A stretch of 9,093 nt of DNA from an uncultured Oscillospiraceae bacterium (GCA_910587505.1 CAJULD010000050.1:1-9093); one strand, 5' to 3'. Counted from the stretch's first letter, positions 1 through 6,314 are shown. The notes: generated from the sequence alone by a model not told the origin. Numbers and translations are program-made.

Positions 1-160
1 CAGATAGAGGTCACGTTTTTTCAAAGTGAACTTTTGCACCAACTTCACCACCTTTTGAAATATCATATCATAGTTATGCCTGAAAAGCAATTTTATTGCA
101 TCAGAATAATAAAAAATAATTTTTTCTGGATTTTTTACAGATGTGAAACGTGGTGGCTGA
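1..160. other. AT-rich stretch, no gene seen
   Basis: Both strands are rich in A and T and broken by stop codons in most frames, in clear contrast to the GC-rich DNA after about 700. I see no convincing start with a ribosome site, no strong terminator and no RNA gene. It probably belongs to the interior of the element whose recombinase lies at 680-2254. Confidence 0.5.
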
Positions 161-475
161 AATGCAGATGCCGTTGATCAAAATGCTCAGGCTGGAGCGT
201 TGTCGCTCATACAGCTTGCATCGCAGGAAAACATTTCTAACCGGTGTCGGGACACTTTTCTCCAAACAATTGTGAAAAATCCGGACGAGGAAGAACGCAC
301 ATCCGTCATGACTTGGATTTATACTGCTTACGAATGGGACGGACAATTCCCGCCCTGCGCGATCGCTCAGCACATGGTCGATCCGACGCTTTTTTGCGAA
401 TACTGCGTCTCCTTACAAAAATATCTGTATATGTACCGCCAATGCTATTTTTTGCATACAGTGAATATAGTTTAA
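161..475 (+). pseudogene. Possible decayed ORF of about 105 codons, unknown function
   Basis: An open frame follows the stop codon at 158-160 and ends with TAA at 473-475. It has no in-frame ATG near its beginning. The only early candidate is TTG at 200, with a GGAG only two bases away, too close to work well. The predicted peptide nevertheless looks protein-like: an acidic stretch (NPDEEERTSVMTW), then aromatic and Cys-rich residues (FCEYC, YLYMYRQCYF). That fits the 3' part of a gene that lost its start by deletion or frameshift. I do not recognise the family. The DNA is more AT-rich than the chromosome to the right, as expected for cargo of the neighbouring element. It could equally be a chance ORF. 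Confidence 0.2.
434..463 (+). promoter_or_regulatory. Candidate mother-cell (sigma-E/sigma-K type) promoter
   Basis: CATACAGT at 455-462 matches the -10 consensus of the mother-cell sporulation sigma factors: CATACAnT for sigma-E and CATAnnnT for sigma-K. A TACC at 434-437 lies 16 bases before the preceding G, close to the short 'AC' -35 element of sigma-K promoters. No good sigma-E -35 (ATATT-like) is seen at the usual distance. The site is about 38 bases upstream of the TTG of the small gene at 500 and could drive it together with the recombinase. A housekeeping promoter here would be weak: TATAGT at 466-471 has no -35. The motif is short, so chance occurrence is possible. Confidence 0.35.
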
Positions 476-499
476 CATCTCAGATCAGGAGGTGTTTTC

Positions 500-640
500 T
501 TGAAGCCGCAAGAGTTGATTGTAACCACCCTCTGTACAAAAGATGCGCTGGAAGTCCAGCAAATCATCCTGAATTCCCTGGAACTTTTTCTCAATAAGGA
601 GCTTCACAACATTGCCAGTCTCTCGTGTCATATTGTATAA
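500..640 (+). CDS. Small 46-residue protein upstream of the serine recombinase; candidate excision cofactor
   Basis: This short gene starts with TTG at 500, placed 7 bases after a near-perfect ribosome site (AGGAGGTG at 487-494), and ends with TAA at 638-640. The peptide begins MKPQELIVTTLCTKDALEVQ and is mostly predicted amphipathic helix (a QQIILNSLELFLNKEL stretch), with two Cys and no membrane segment or signal peptide. I do not recognise a named family. It ends 40 bases before the recombinase start and probably shares its transcript. Known skin elements and related integrases need a small partner, a recombination directionality factor, to drive excision; in Clostridioides difficile skin this is CD1234. 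Position and size fit that role here, but this is inference from context only. The alternative is a leader peptide or an unrelated element gene. Confidence 0.55.
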   Translation: MKPQELIVTTLCTKDALEVQQIILNSLELFLNKELHNIASLSCHIV

Positions 641-679
641 TACAGATGATGAATGGCCGCTTATCTCGGGAGGCATGAC

Positions 680-2254
680 ATGTATTTGGAGATAAGCAAC
701 CCCATGGACTACCATGTGGGATTATACATCAGACTGTCAAAGGAGGATGAGAGCGAGGGGCCGTCCGAGAGCGTCAACAACCAGCAATCTTTGCTCAACG
801 AGTTTGTCCGGCAGCACCGTCTGACCGTTTTCGACACATATGTGGATGACGGCTGGAGCGGAACCAGCTTCGACCGGCCGAACTTTCAGCGCATGATCGC
901 CGACATCGAGGCCAGGAAGGTCAACATGGTCATCACCAAAGACCTGAGCCGTCTGGGCCGCGATTATATCTTAACCGGCCACTACATGGAGCGTTACTTC
1001 CCGGAGCACCGGGTCCGCTACATCTCCCTGCTGGACGGCATCGACACCGGGGTGGACTCTACCGCCAACGACATCACCCCCTTCCGCGCTATCATGAATG
1101 ACATGTACGCCAAGGACATCTCCAAGAAAATCTCCAGCGTCAAGCACGACAAGCAGCGCAAGGGCCTGTTCATCGGCGGCAAGCCGGTCTACGGCTACAA
1201 GATGCACCCCGCAGAGAAGAACAGGATTGTCATCGACGAGGACGCGGCTCCCATGGTTCGGCGGATTTTCGGTATGGCATTGGAGGGTGTGAGCTGCCGA
1301 CAGATTGCCACCCAACTCAACGCCGAGGGCATCCCCACTCCCGCCGCCTACGCTGGCTTACCTGTACCAAACCCTGGTCCCTACACCGGCCTGTGGAGCA
1401 GCGAACGCATCTCCGACATGCTGCAAAATGAGACCTACATCGGTAGCATGGTGCAGGGGCGCACACGGAAAATCAACTACAAATCCAGGAAGTGCATCAA
1501 ACAGGACCGCCGGGACTGGGTGGTGGTGGAGGGCACCCACGAGCCCATCATTGACCGGGAGACCTTCGACAAGGTGCAGGCGCTGGTCAACAGCCGCAGG
1601 CACACCCGCAGCCGAACCTATGATTTTCTGCTGAAAGGTTTGATCTTCTGCTACGAGTGCGGCTATCCGCTGGCAGTCATCAACCGCAAAACCGCCGCTG
1701 GCGGCGACCGTTTGTTTTTCGTCTGCCGAACCTATCAGCGATTTACCAAGGCGGGGGTCTGTACCAGCCACACCATCAAGGAAGAGACGGTCAACCAGGC
1801 GGTGGTGGAAAAGGTGCGGGAGGTCTGCGGGACTTACTTGCAAGCAGACCGGCTCCTGCCCCAGGCCCGGAGGGCGGTGGCCAGGGCCCTGGCCGAGGCA
1901 GACAACGAGAAAGAGAGCAACGCCCTGAAGGCCAAGATCGACAGCCTGGCGGCCCACCTGGACAAAGTCTACATGGATAAGCTCAGCGGCATCCTGGACG
2001 AGGCCGACTTCCAGCGCATCTATGGCAAGGTCAAGGCCGACCGCGCCGCCCTGGAACAGCGGCTCAGCCAGCTGGACCGCCCGGACTACTCCCCCGCCGA
2101 ACAGGCGGACCTGGCAAAAAAATTGACGGAGCGGTTCCTGGAAACCGCGTCCACCAACCGGGAGCTGCTGGTCAGCCTCATCGACCGGGTGGAGCTGACA
2201 GCCGATAAACAAATTATCATTAAATTCCGATTTAAACAGACGGAAACCGACTAA
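680..2254 (+). CDS. Large serine recombinase (TnpX/SpoIVCA type), putative sigK-element excisionase
   Basis: This 524-residue site-specific DNA recombinase cuts and rejoins att sites through a 5'-phosphoserine link. In order, it has a resolvase catalytic domain (about 12-155) with the YIRLS motif giving nucleophile Ser20 and the conserved DLSRLGRD (88-95) arginines. A Recombinase domain follows (about 165-305), with KPVYGYK and DMLQNETYIG. Next is a zinc ribbon with Cys324, Cys327, Cys349 and Cys361, then a coiled coil (about 405-465) and a basic C-terminal tail. All key residues are present, so it should be active. ATG 680 is chosen because GGGAGG sits just upstream (668-673); an in-frame ATG at 653 lacks such a site and would add 9 residues. 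Codons are GC-rich like the host. It lies directly before the sigK 3' fragment in the same direction, which points to a skin-like role. The alternative is the integrase of an ordinary integrative element. Confidence 0.93.
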   Translation: MYLEISNPMDYHVGLYIRLSKEDESEGPSESVNNQQSLLNEFVRQHRLTVFDTYVDDGWSGTSFDRPNFQRMIADIEARKVNMVITKDLSRLGRDYILTGHYMERYFPEHRVRYISLLDGIDTGVDSTANDITPFRAIMNDMYAKDISKKISSVKHDKQRKGLFIGGKPVYGYKMHPAEKNRIVIDEDAAPMVRRIFGMALEGVSCRQIATQLNAEGIPTPAAYAGLPVPNPGPYTGLWSSERISDMLQNETYIGSMVQGRTRKINYKSRKCIKQDRRDWVVVEGTHEPIIDRETFDKVQALVNSRRHTRSRTYDFLLKGLIFCYECGYPLAVINRKTAAGGDRLFFVCRTYQRFTKAGVCTSHTIKEETVNQAVVEKVREVCGTYLQADRLLPQARRAVARALAEADNEKESNALKAKIDSLAAHLDKVYMDKLSGILDEADFQRIYGKVKADRAALEQRLSQLDRPDYSPAEQADLAKKLTERFLETASTNRELLVSLIDRVELTADKQIIIKFRFKQTETD

Positions 2255-2304
2255 AACCGGCACAAAATCACACAACGCATCGTTTACAATACCCGGGCCG
2301 CTAT
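2255..2304. other. Candidate right-hand attachment (att) junction
   Basis: The crossover should lie between the recombinase stop (2252-2254) and the point where sigma-K homology begins (Tyr codon at 2302). Large serine recombinases use att sites of about 40-50 bp centred on a short core, and the interval is that size. A weak dyad is visible (TACAATA at 2286-2292-type sequence against TATGTA at 2302-2307 around a CCGGGCC centre). The exact core cannot be fixed without the other junction. Confidence 0.4.
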
Positions 2305-2367
2305 GTATCCCGCATCGAAAAGCGTGCGCTGAGAAAGCTGGAGGAGGCGCTGGGGAAGGATCTGTAG
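2302..2367 (+). pseudogene. sigK: 3' fragment of the sporulation sigma factor sigma-K gene (interrupted, possibly restored by excision)
   Basis: The frame ending in TAG at 2365-2367 encodes YVSRIEKRALRKLEEALG followed by KDL. YVSRIEKRAL is the end of the region 4.2 helix-turn-helix of sigma-K; Bacillus SigK has SRSYVSRIEKRALMK at this place. Sigma-E instead reads SYISRLEK, and sigma-F and sigma-G differ more. Upstream of the Tyr codon the frame stays open for a few codons, but the residues (QYPGR) no longer match the expected ALGISRS, so homology stops abruptly at about 2300. The rest of the sigma factor is not in the window. The fragment is therefore the downstream piece of a split gene, with the recombinase 47 bases away. 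Sigma-K directs late mother-cell transcription (coat and cortex genes). If the left part still exists at the far end of the element, excision would rebuild the gene. If not, this is a dead remnant. Confidence 0.75.
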
Positions 2368-2450
2368 CAGCCTGCAGCACTCCCTTTCTCTCCGGATTGG
2401 CGCTTTCTGTCATCTCAGTCCCCCGCTCCTTTCGGTGTCCGGACATGAAA

Positions 2451-2485
2451 AAACGCCGCAGATGTAGAAAAAATCTGCGGCGTTT
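2451..2485 (-). terminator. Rho-independent terminator for the rlmD-side transcript, possibly bidirectional
   Basis: A perfect 13-bp inverted repeat (AAACGCCGCAGAT at 2451-2463 and ATCTGCGGCGTTT at 2473-2485) encloses a 9-base loop. Read on the minus strand, the stem runs into six T (complement of A2448-2453). On the plus strand only TTT follows, so it should stop the minus-strand transcript best, but it lies between the convergent sigK fragment and rlmD and may serve both. Confidence 0.85.
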
Positions 2486-2632
2486 GCCTGTCCCTGCTCT
2501 ATTCGGTTTTTGTGTTCCCACACTCCCTATCAATGACGGCTGAAACCGTGATATGGTCCTCAATGCGCTGGAGTCTGCCGCCCCCGGCGTAGAACGCCAC
2601 ATGACGGGCAAAGTGCTGGAAACACAGGACTT

Positions 2633-3985
2633 CTACAGTTTTCCTCTTTGCAGCAACACAACCGTCTCCACATGCCGCGTCCCTGGGAACATGTCCACCG
2701 TCGAGGCGCGCGCCGTCCGGTATCCCCGGCCGGCAAACCGCTTCACATCCCGCGCCAGCGTCCCCGGATCGCAGGACACATACACCACCCGCTCCGGCGA
2801 CATGGCGGCGATTGCCTCGATCACCGCTTCCTCCAGTCCCTTCCGGGGCGGGTCTACCACCACTACGTCCGGACGGAGGCGCTCCTCCGCCAGCTTTTTT
2901 GCCACGGCTCCTGCGTCGCCCAGCATAAACTCCGCGTTCCCAATACCGTTGATCCGCGCGTTTTCCCGCGCGTTTTCCACAGCCTCCGGCACGATCTCCG
3001 CGCCGATGACGCGCCCTGCCAGGCCGGCCAGCGCCAGCGTAATGGTTCCCGCGCCGCAGTAGAGGTCCAGCACGGTCTCCCGGCCGGTCAGCCCGGCGAA
3101 TTCCGCCGCCTTCCCGTACAGCCGCTCCGCCTGGACCCGGTTCACCTGATAAAAGGAAGGTACGGACAGCCGGAAGGTCAGGCCGCACAGGGTATCCGTC
3201 AGCGTGTCCTCTCCCCAGAGCGCCCGGTATGTCTCCCCCAGGACCACATTGGTATCCTGCGTATTGACATTCAGCACAACCCCTGCCGTGTCCGGACAGG
3301 CCGACCGGATGCGGCGGACCAGATCCTCCTCATGGGGCAGGCTCTCCCCGTTGACCACCAGACAAACCAGGGCCTGCCCCTCCCGGCTGGTGCGGACGCA
3401 GATGTGCCGCAGCAGCCCCCGGCGGGTCCGCTCGTCATAGGCGCTGACGTCAAATTCCCGCAGATACGCCTCCACCGCCCCGGCGACGACCCCCGCCTGA
3501 GGCGCCTGGAGGCGGCAGTCCAGTGCGGGGACCACCTGGTGGCTGCGGGCACGGTAGAACCCGGCCAGCCCCTCCGGGCTGACCGGGAACTGCGCCTTGT
3601 TGCGGTAGCCGTCCACGGCGGGCGCGGCCAGGATCTCCTCCACGGACACCTCCGCCCCGCCCACCCGGCGCAGGGCGTCCTCCACCCGCTGCCGCTTGGC
3701 CTCCAGCTCTTCCTCGTAGGAGACGTGCCGGAAGTCGCAGCCGCCGCAGGCGGGGTAGTGGGGGCAGTCCGGCTCCCGCCGGGCGGGGGAGGCCGTCAGA
3801 ACCTCCTCCACCCGGCCGAAAGCCACGTTTTTCAGCACCTTCAGAATCCGGATCACGCACGTCTCGCCCCGGACGCCGCCGTGGACAAAGACCACCCGTC
3901 CATCCACCCGGGCCACACCCGGCCCCTCGGCGGTGTAGCCGGTGATGGCGACGGTATGGAGTTGATTTTTTGCAAGCTCCGCCAT
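2633..3985 (-). CDS. rlmD: 23S rRNA (uracil-C5)-methyltransferase, RlmD/RlmCD (RumA) family
   Basis: This 450-residue enzyme transfers a methyl group from S-adenosylmethionine to C5 of uridine in 23S rRNA. In Gram-positives one enzyme often serves both U747 and U1939 (RlmCD). An N-terminal TRAM domain (about 5-63) binds RNA. Cys74, Cys80, Cys83 and Cys157 fit the [4Fe-4S] ligands. SAM-binding and catalytic motifs follow: SFYQVN (277-282), VLDLYCGAGT (305-314), VVVDPPRKG (375-383) and VYVSCDPGTLARD (401-413) with catalytic Cys405. Glu440 in RHVE is the likely base. The length is normal and all motifs are intact. ATG at 3985 has AGGAGG seven bases upstream (3993-3998). The gene lies 32 bases after the DUF3784 stop, so it is probably co-transcribed with it. 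Sequence alone cannot separate RlmD from RlmCD specificity. Confidence 0.95.
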   Translation of the reverse strand: MAELAKNQLHTVAITGYTAEGPGVARVDGRVVFVHGGVRGETCVIRILKVLKNVAFGRVEEVLTASPARREPDCPHYPACGGCDFRHVSYEEELEAKRQRVEDALRRVGGAEVSVEEILAAPAVDGYRNKAQFPVSPEGLAGFYRARSHQVVPALDCRLQAPQAGVVAGAVEAYLREFDVSAYDERTRRGLLRHICVRTSREGQALVCLVVNGESLPHEEDLVRRIRSACPDTAGVVLNVNTQDTNVVLGETYRALWGEDTLTDTLCGLTFRLSVPSFYQVNRVQAERLYGKAAEFAGLTGRETVLDLYCGAGTITLALAGLAGRVIGAEIVPEAVENARENARINGIGNAEFMLGDAGAVAKKLAEERLRPDVVVVDPPRKGLEEAVIEAIAAMSPERVVYVSCDPGTLARDVKRFAGRGYRTARASTVDMFPGTRHVETVVLLQRGKL

Positions 3986-4017
3986 ACGGAGACCTCCTGA
4001 GATATGTTTCGGATGTC

Positions 4018-4320
4018 TTACTTTTTCGCTCTCTTGTCTAAGAAGAGCGCGCCCGCTAAAGTCACCGCGAAAAACAGGACCAGCGCGGCCGTATGCAGGA
4101 TCGCATTGTCAAGGGCATGACCAATCATAATGAGGGTCCACAAAAGCGCAAGTACAAACATGAACTTCCCCATCAGCCTGCAAAGTTTCTTTTCGTCATA
4201 TTGGGCCTTTTCAGCCGGGGACATCGTATTATAGCCGGCAATCAAAAAAGCCCCCTTGCCCGAGCGGAACAGAAATCCCAGAAGCACGCAGATTCCAATC
4301 ACAATCAGATCAGCAATCAT
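4018..4320 (-). CDS. DUF3784 family small membrane protein
   Basis: This protein of about 100 residues has three predicted membrane helices: residues about 2-18 (IADLIVIGICVLLGFLF), about 54-72 and about 76-94. The loop after helix 1 carries the family signature AGYNTMSPAEKAQYDEKKL and then CRLMG. DUF3784 proteins are common in Clostridia and Bacilli, sit in the cell membrane and have no established function. I chose ATG 4320 because GGAGG stands five bases before it (4326-4330). An in-frame ATG at 4332, preceded by a GGGAGGGAGAG tract, would add MEVL and is a real alternative. The gene follows the beta-CASP gene after a 224-base gap without a clear promoter of its own and lies just before rlmD. 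Co-transcription with rlmD is likely. Confidence 0.85.
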   Translation of the reverse strand: MIADLIVIGICVLLGFLFRSGKGAFLIAGYNTMSPAEKAQYDEKKLCRLMGKFMFVLALLWTLIMIGHALDNAILHTAALVLFFAVTLAGALFLDKRAKK

Positions 4321-4360
4321 CAATACCTCCATCTCTCCCTCCCCCTTCATACGATTCAAA

Positions 4361-4544
4361 GCGGAGCATTCAAAAAGCTCTCCGCAGGAGTTTCGCGCCC
4401 GCAGGCGCGAAATAAAATTCAATCGTTTTTTCCGGGGGCGTGTACCTCGGAAAAAACACTCTGCGCGGAGCGAGCGTCGACGAAGGAGGCGCAGAGCGCA
4501 GCGAAACCCCTTTCCAACGGAATGGCGCAGCCATTCCGTTGGAA
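4361..4544. repeat. Intergenic cluster of hairpins (REP/BIME-like)
   Basis: Five inverted repeats lie in a row between two minus-strand genes. GCGGAG/CTCCGC is at 4361-4366 and 4380-4385. TTTCGCGCC/GGCGCGAAA, with a 4-base loop, is at 4391-4399 and 4404-4412. TTTTTTCCG/CGGAAAAAA is at 4426-4434 and 4448-4456, and a G-T and two G-C pairs can extend it inward. CTCTGCGC/GCGCAGAG is at 4459-4466 and 4489-4496. A perfect 15-bp TTCCAACGGAATGGC/GCCATTCCGTTGGAA with a 3-base loop is at 4512-4526 and 4530-4544, ending exactly at the beta-CASP stop codon. None is followed by a T-run in either direction, so they are not standard terminators. They may stabilise mRNA 3' ends or belong to a dispersed genomic repeat. 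Confidence 0.7.
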
Positions 4545-6137
4545 TTAAGCCTCCCACTTCTCGATGAGCGCCTTGAGCTGATCGGCGAAGTGGCCCAGGT
4601 CCCGGTTGGCGCGGCCCTTGCTGCGCAGGATGACCTCCTGGAGCAGCTTGCCGGTGGACATCAGGCGCTGATAGGGTCCGGACACCTTCCCGGCCGGGGT
4701 AACCGTCTTCCGCTCGGGCAGATAGCCCAGCTCCAGCACCCGGTCCGCCGCCAGGTCGTACACCTCCGTGTACTGGGGCGCATGGGCCCGATAGCCCATA
4801 CGGACCAGCGAATCGGCAAAGTAGGGAGCCACCTCCCGGTCTCCGTGGACCACAAAGAAATGGGTGGGGCTGGTGAAGGATTTGGCCCACTCGATCAGGT
4901 GATCCCGGTCGGCGTGGCTGGACAGGCCCTTGAAATTCTCGATCTCCGCCAGCACGGCCACCTCCTCGCCAAAGAGCTTCACCGTCTCCGCCCCGTTGAG
5001 CAGAGTCCGGCCCAGGGTTCCCTCGCCCTGATAGCCCACGAAGACCACGGTGCACTCCTTCCGCCACAGGTTGTACTTCAGATGGTGCCGGACGCGGCCC
5101 GCGTCGCACATGCCGGAGGCGGAAATAATCACCTTGGGCGTGCGGTCGGCGTTCAGCATCTTGGATTCCTCCAGCGATTCCGTCAGCCGCAGGCCGGGGA
5201 AGGAGAACATGTCCACGCCGTCTTTTACCAGCGAGAGCGCCTCGTCGTCCAGGTAGCCCCGCAGGTCGCCGCAGAAAATGGTGGTGGCCTTGCTGGCCAG
5301 GGGGGAGTCGATGTACACCGGGAAATCATTCACTGAACGGACCAGATGCTCCTGCTTGATCCGGCGCAGGAAGTACAGAATTTCCTGAGTGCGCCCCACG
5401 GCAAAGGCGGGGATGATAACGTTGCCGCCCCGGCCCAGGGTGCGGTCGATCACCTTTGCCAGCTCGGAGGTATAGCTCCACACCTCCTGATGGTTCCGGT
5501 CGCCGTAGGTGGACTCCATCACCACATAGTCCGCCCGCCTGAGGAGAACGGGATCCCGGATAATGGGCTGATTGATGTTGCCGATGTCGCCGGAGAACAC
5601 AATGGTTCGGCGCACGTCTCCCTCGTGGAGCTCCATGGTAATGGAGGCGGACCCCAGCAGATGCCCCGCGTCGGTAAAGGTGGCGGTGACGCCCTCGCAG
5701 ATGCCGATCTCCTGATCGTACTCGCAGGTATGGACATAGGCCATGGTGCGCATGGCGTCCTCCACGGTGTAGATGGGCTCCACAAAGGGACGGCCCGCAC
5801 GCTGGTTGCGCCGGTTGTCATACTCCGCGTCGGACATCTGGATATAGGCGCTGTCCACCAGCATAATCTCCAGCAGCCGGGCGGTCAGGCGGGTGGTCCA
5901 GATCTGGCCGGTAAAGCCCTGCTTGACCAGCATGGGAATCCGGCCGGAGTGGTCGATATGGGCGTGGGTCACAAGAACGTAGTCAATGGTGTTGGGAGCA
6001 AAGGGCAGCTCATGGTTGTCGATCTCATCCCGCCCCTGCTGCAAACCGCAGTCGATCAGAATACGCTTCCCGTTGATTTCCAGACAGTGACAGCTGCCGG
6101 TTACACACTGGTCAGCACCGAAAAAATACAGCTTCAT
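4545..6137 (-). CDS. Beta-CASP metallo-beta-lactamase-fold RNase-like protein
   Basis: This 530-residue protein resembles the bacterial relatives of CPSF-73/Int11 (MBL-fold metallohydrolase with an RNA-specificity domain). It likely cleaves RNA in the cytoplasm using two zinc ions. Metal motifs are complete: THAHIDHSG with His58, His60, Asp62 and His63; His159 in DAGHLLGS; Asp184 in SGDIGN; and His431 in VVHGD. Beta-CASP motifs follow: MESTYGDR with Glu208, IPAFAVGRTQE (242-252), ISASGMCDAGRV (338-349) and SSHADRDHL with His408. A C-terminal tail of about 60 residues is less typical. There is no signal peptide. It is distinct from RNase J, which is longer in this region and has other motifs. 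ATG 6137 has AAGGAGGG just upstream and a strong sigma-A promoter. It is the first gene of the minus-strand run that includes rlmD, which suggests an RNA-related grouping. The substrate is unknown. Confidence 0.92.
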   Translation of the reverse strand: MKLYFFGADQCVTGSCHCLEINGKRILIDCGLQQGRDEIDNHELPFAPNTIDYVLVTHAHIDHSGRIPMLVKQGFTGQIWTTRLTARLLEIMLVDSAYIQMSDAEYDNRRNQRAGRPFVEPIYTVEDAMRTMAYVHTCEYDQEIGICEGVTATFTDAGHLLGSASITMELHEGDVRRTIVFSGDIGNINQPIIRDPVLLRRADYVVMESTYGDRNHQEVWSYTSELAKVIDRTLGRGGNVIIPAFAVGRTQEILYFLRRIKQEHLVRSVNDFPVYIDSPLASKATTIFCGDLRGYLDDEALSLVKDGVDMFSFPGLRLTESLEESKMLNADRTPKVIISASGMCDAGRVRHHLKYNLWRKECTVVFVGYQGEGTLGRTLLNGAETVKLFGEEVAVLAEIENFKGLSSHADRDHLIEWAKSFTSPTHFFVVHGDREVAPYFADSLVRMGYRAHAPQYTEVYDLAADRVLELGYLPERKTVTPAGKVSGPYQRLMSTGKLLQEVILRSKGRANRDLGHFADQLKALIEKWEA

Positions 6138-6168
6138 GGGTTCGCCCTCCTTAATTTTCTATGCTTTC

Positions 6169-6197
6169 ATTATAGCACATTTGTCAGAAAATGACAA
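6169..6197 (-). promoter_or_regulatory. Sigma-A promoter of the beta-CASP gene
   Basis: On the minus strand TTGTCA (6192-6197) and TATAAT (6169-6174) are separated by exactly 17 bases, with TG one base before the -10 (extended -10). Transcription should start near 6162, giving a leader of about 25 bases that contains the ribosome site AAGGAGGG. Confidence 0.85.
6181..6197. promoter_or_regulatory. Operator-like inverted repeat over the -35 box
   Basis: TTGTCA (6181-6186) and TGACAA (6192-6197) form a perfect 6-bp dyad with a 5-base centre. One arm is the -35 hexamer and the other lies in the spacer. A dimeric repressor bound here would block RNA polymerase. I cannot assign it to a known regulator. 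Confidence 0.4.
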
Positions 6198-6267
6198 CAG
6201 GAACCGGGATGAGAATTATTCTGTGTGTCAGAATGCCTTTTCCCGCGCCCGCCGGGGCAAACGGAAA

Positions 6268-6298
6268 CGCCTCCGGGGCTCTGAGCTCCCCGGAGGCG
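6268..6298 (-). terminator. Terminator of the TSCPD-domain gene
   Basis: An 11-bp GC-rich stem (CGCCTCCGGGG at 6268-6278, CCCCGGAGGCG at 6288-6298) with a 9-base loop lies 16 bases after the stop codon at 6315. On the minus strand it is followed by TTTCCGTTTG, a broken T-run, so termination is plausible but not ideal. Confidence 0.65.
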
Positions 6299-6314
6299 CG
6301 CCTGTCCGGCAGAT

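Noticed and set aside
1358..2611. Long minus-strand open frame (417 codons) opposite the recombinase
   Set aside because: It is antisense to a gene with complete serine recombinase motifs, shows no domain, and runs over the sigK fragment and terminator. GC-rich codons of the real gene keep the opposite frame open.
2255..2640. Integration at the 3' end of rlmD (a known hotspot, rumA, for some streptococcal elements)
   Set aside because: The rlmD 3' end lies beyond a terminator and the sigK fragment, about 380 bases from the recombinase; the abrupt sigK junction is a much better att candidate.
2648..4000. 450-codon plus-strand open frame over rlmD
   Set aside because: It mirrors the methyltransferase gene, which carries all catalytic motifs; the peptide is rich in His, Arg, Pro and Gln, with no recognisable fold.
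4426..4456. TTTTTTCCG...CGGAAAAAA hairpin as an intrinsic terminator
   Set aside because: The T-tract is on the 5' side of the stem in both readings; no U-run follows the stem.
4018..5109. 363-codon reading of the DUF3784 frame that extends into the beta-CASP gene
   Set aside because: Only the last 100-104 codons resemble a protein family and have ribosome sites; the upstream part is out of frame with the beta-CASP enzyme and includes the hairpin cluster.
4440..6194. Plus-strand open frames opposite the beta-CASP gene
   Set aside because: They are antisense shadows with low-complexity, His/Gln/Gly-rich peptides and no ribosome sites.
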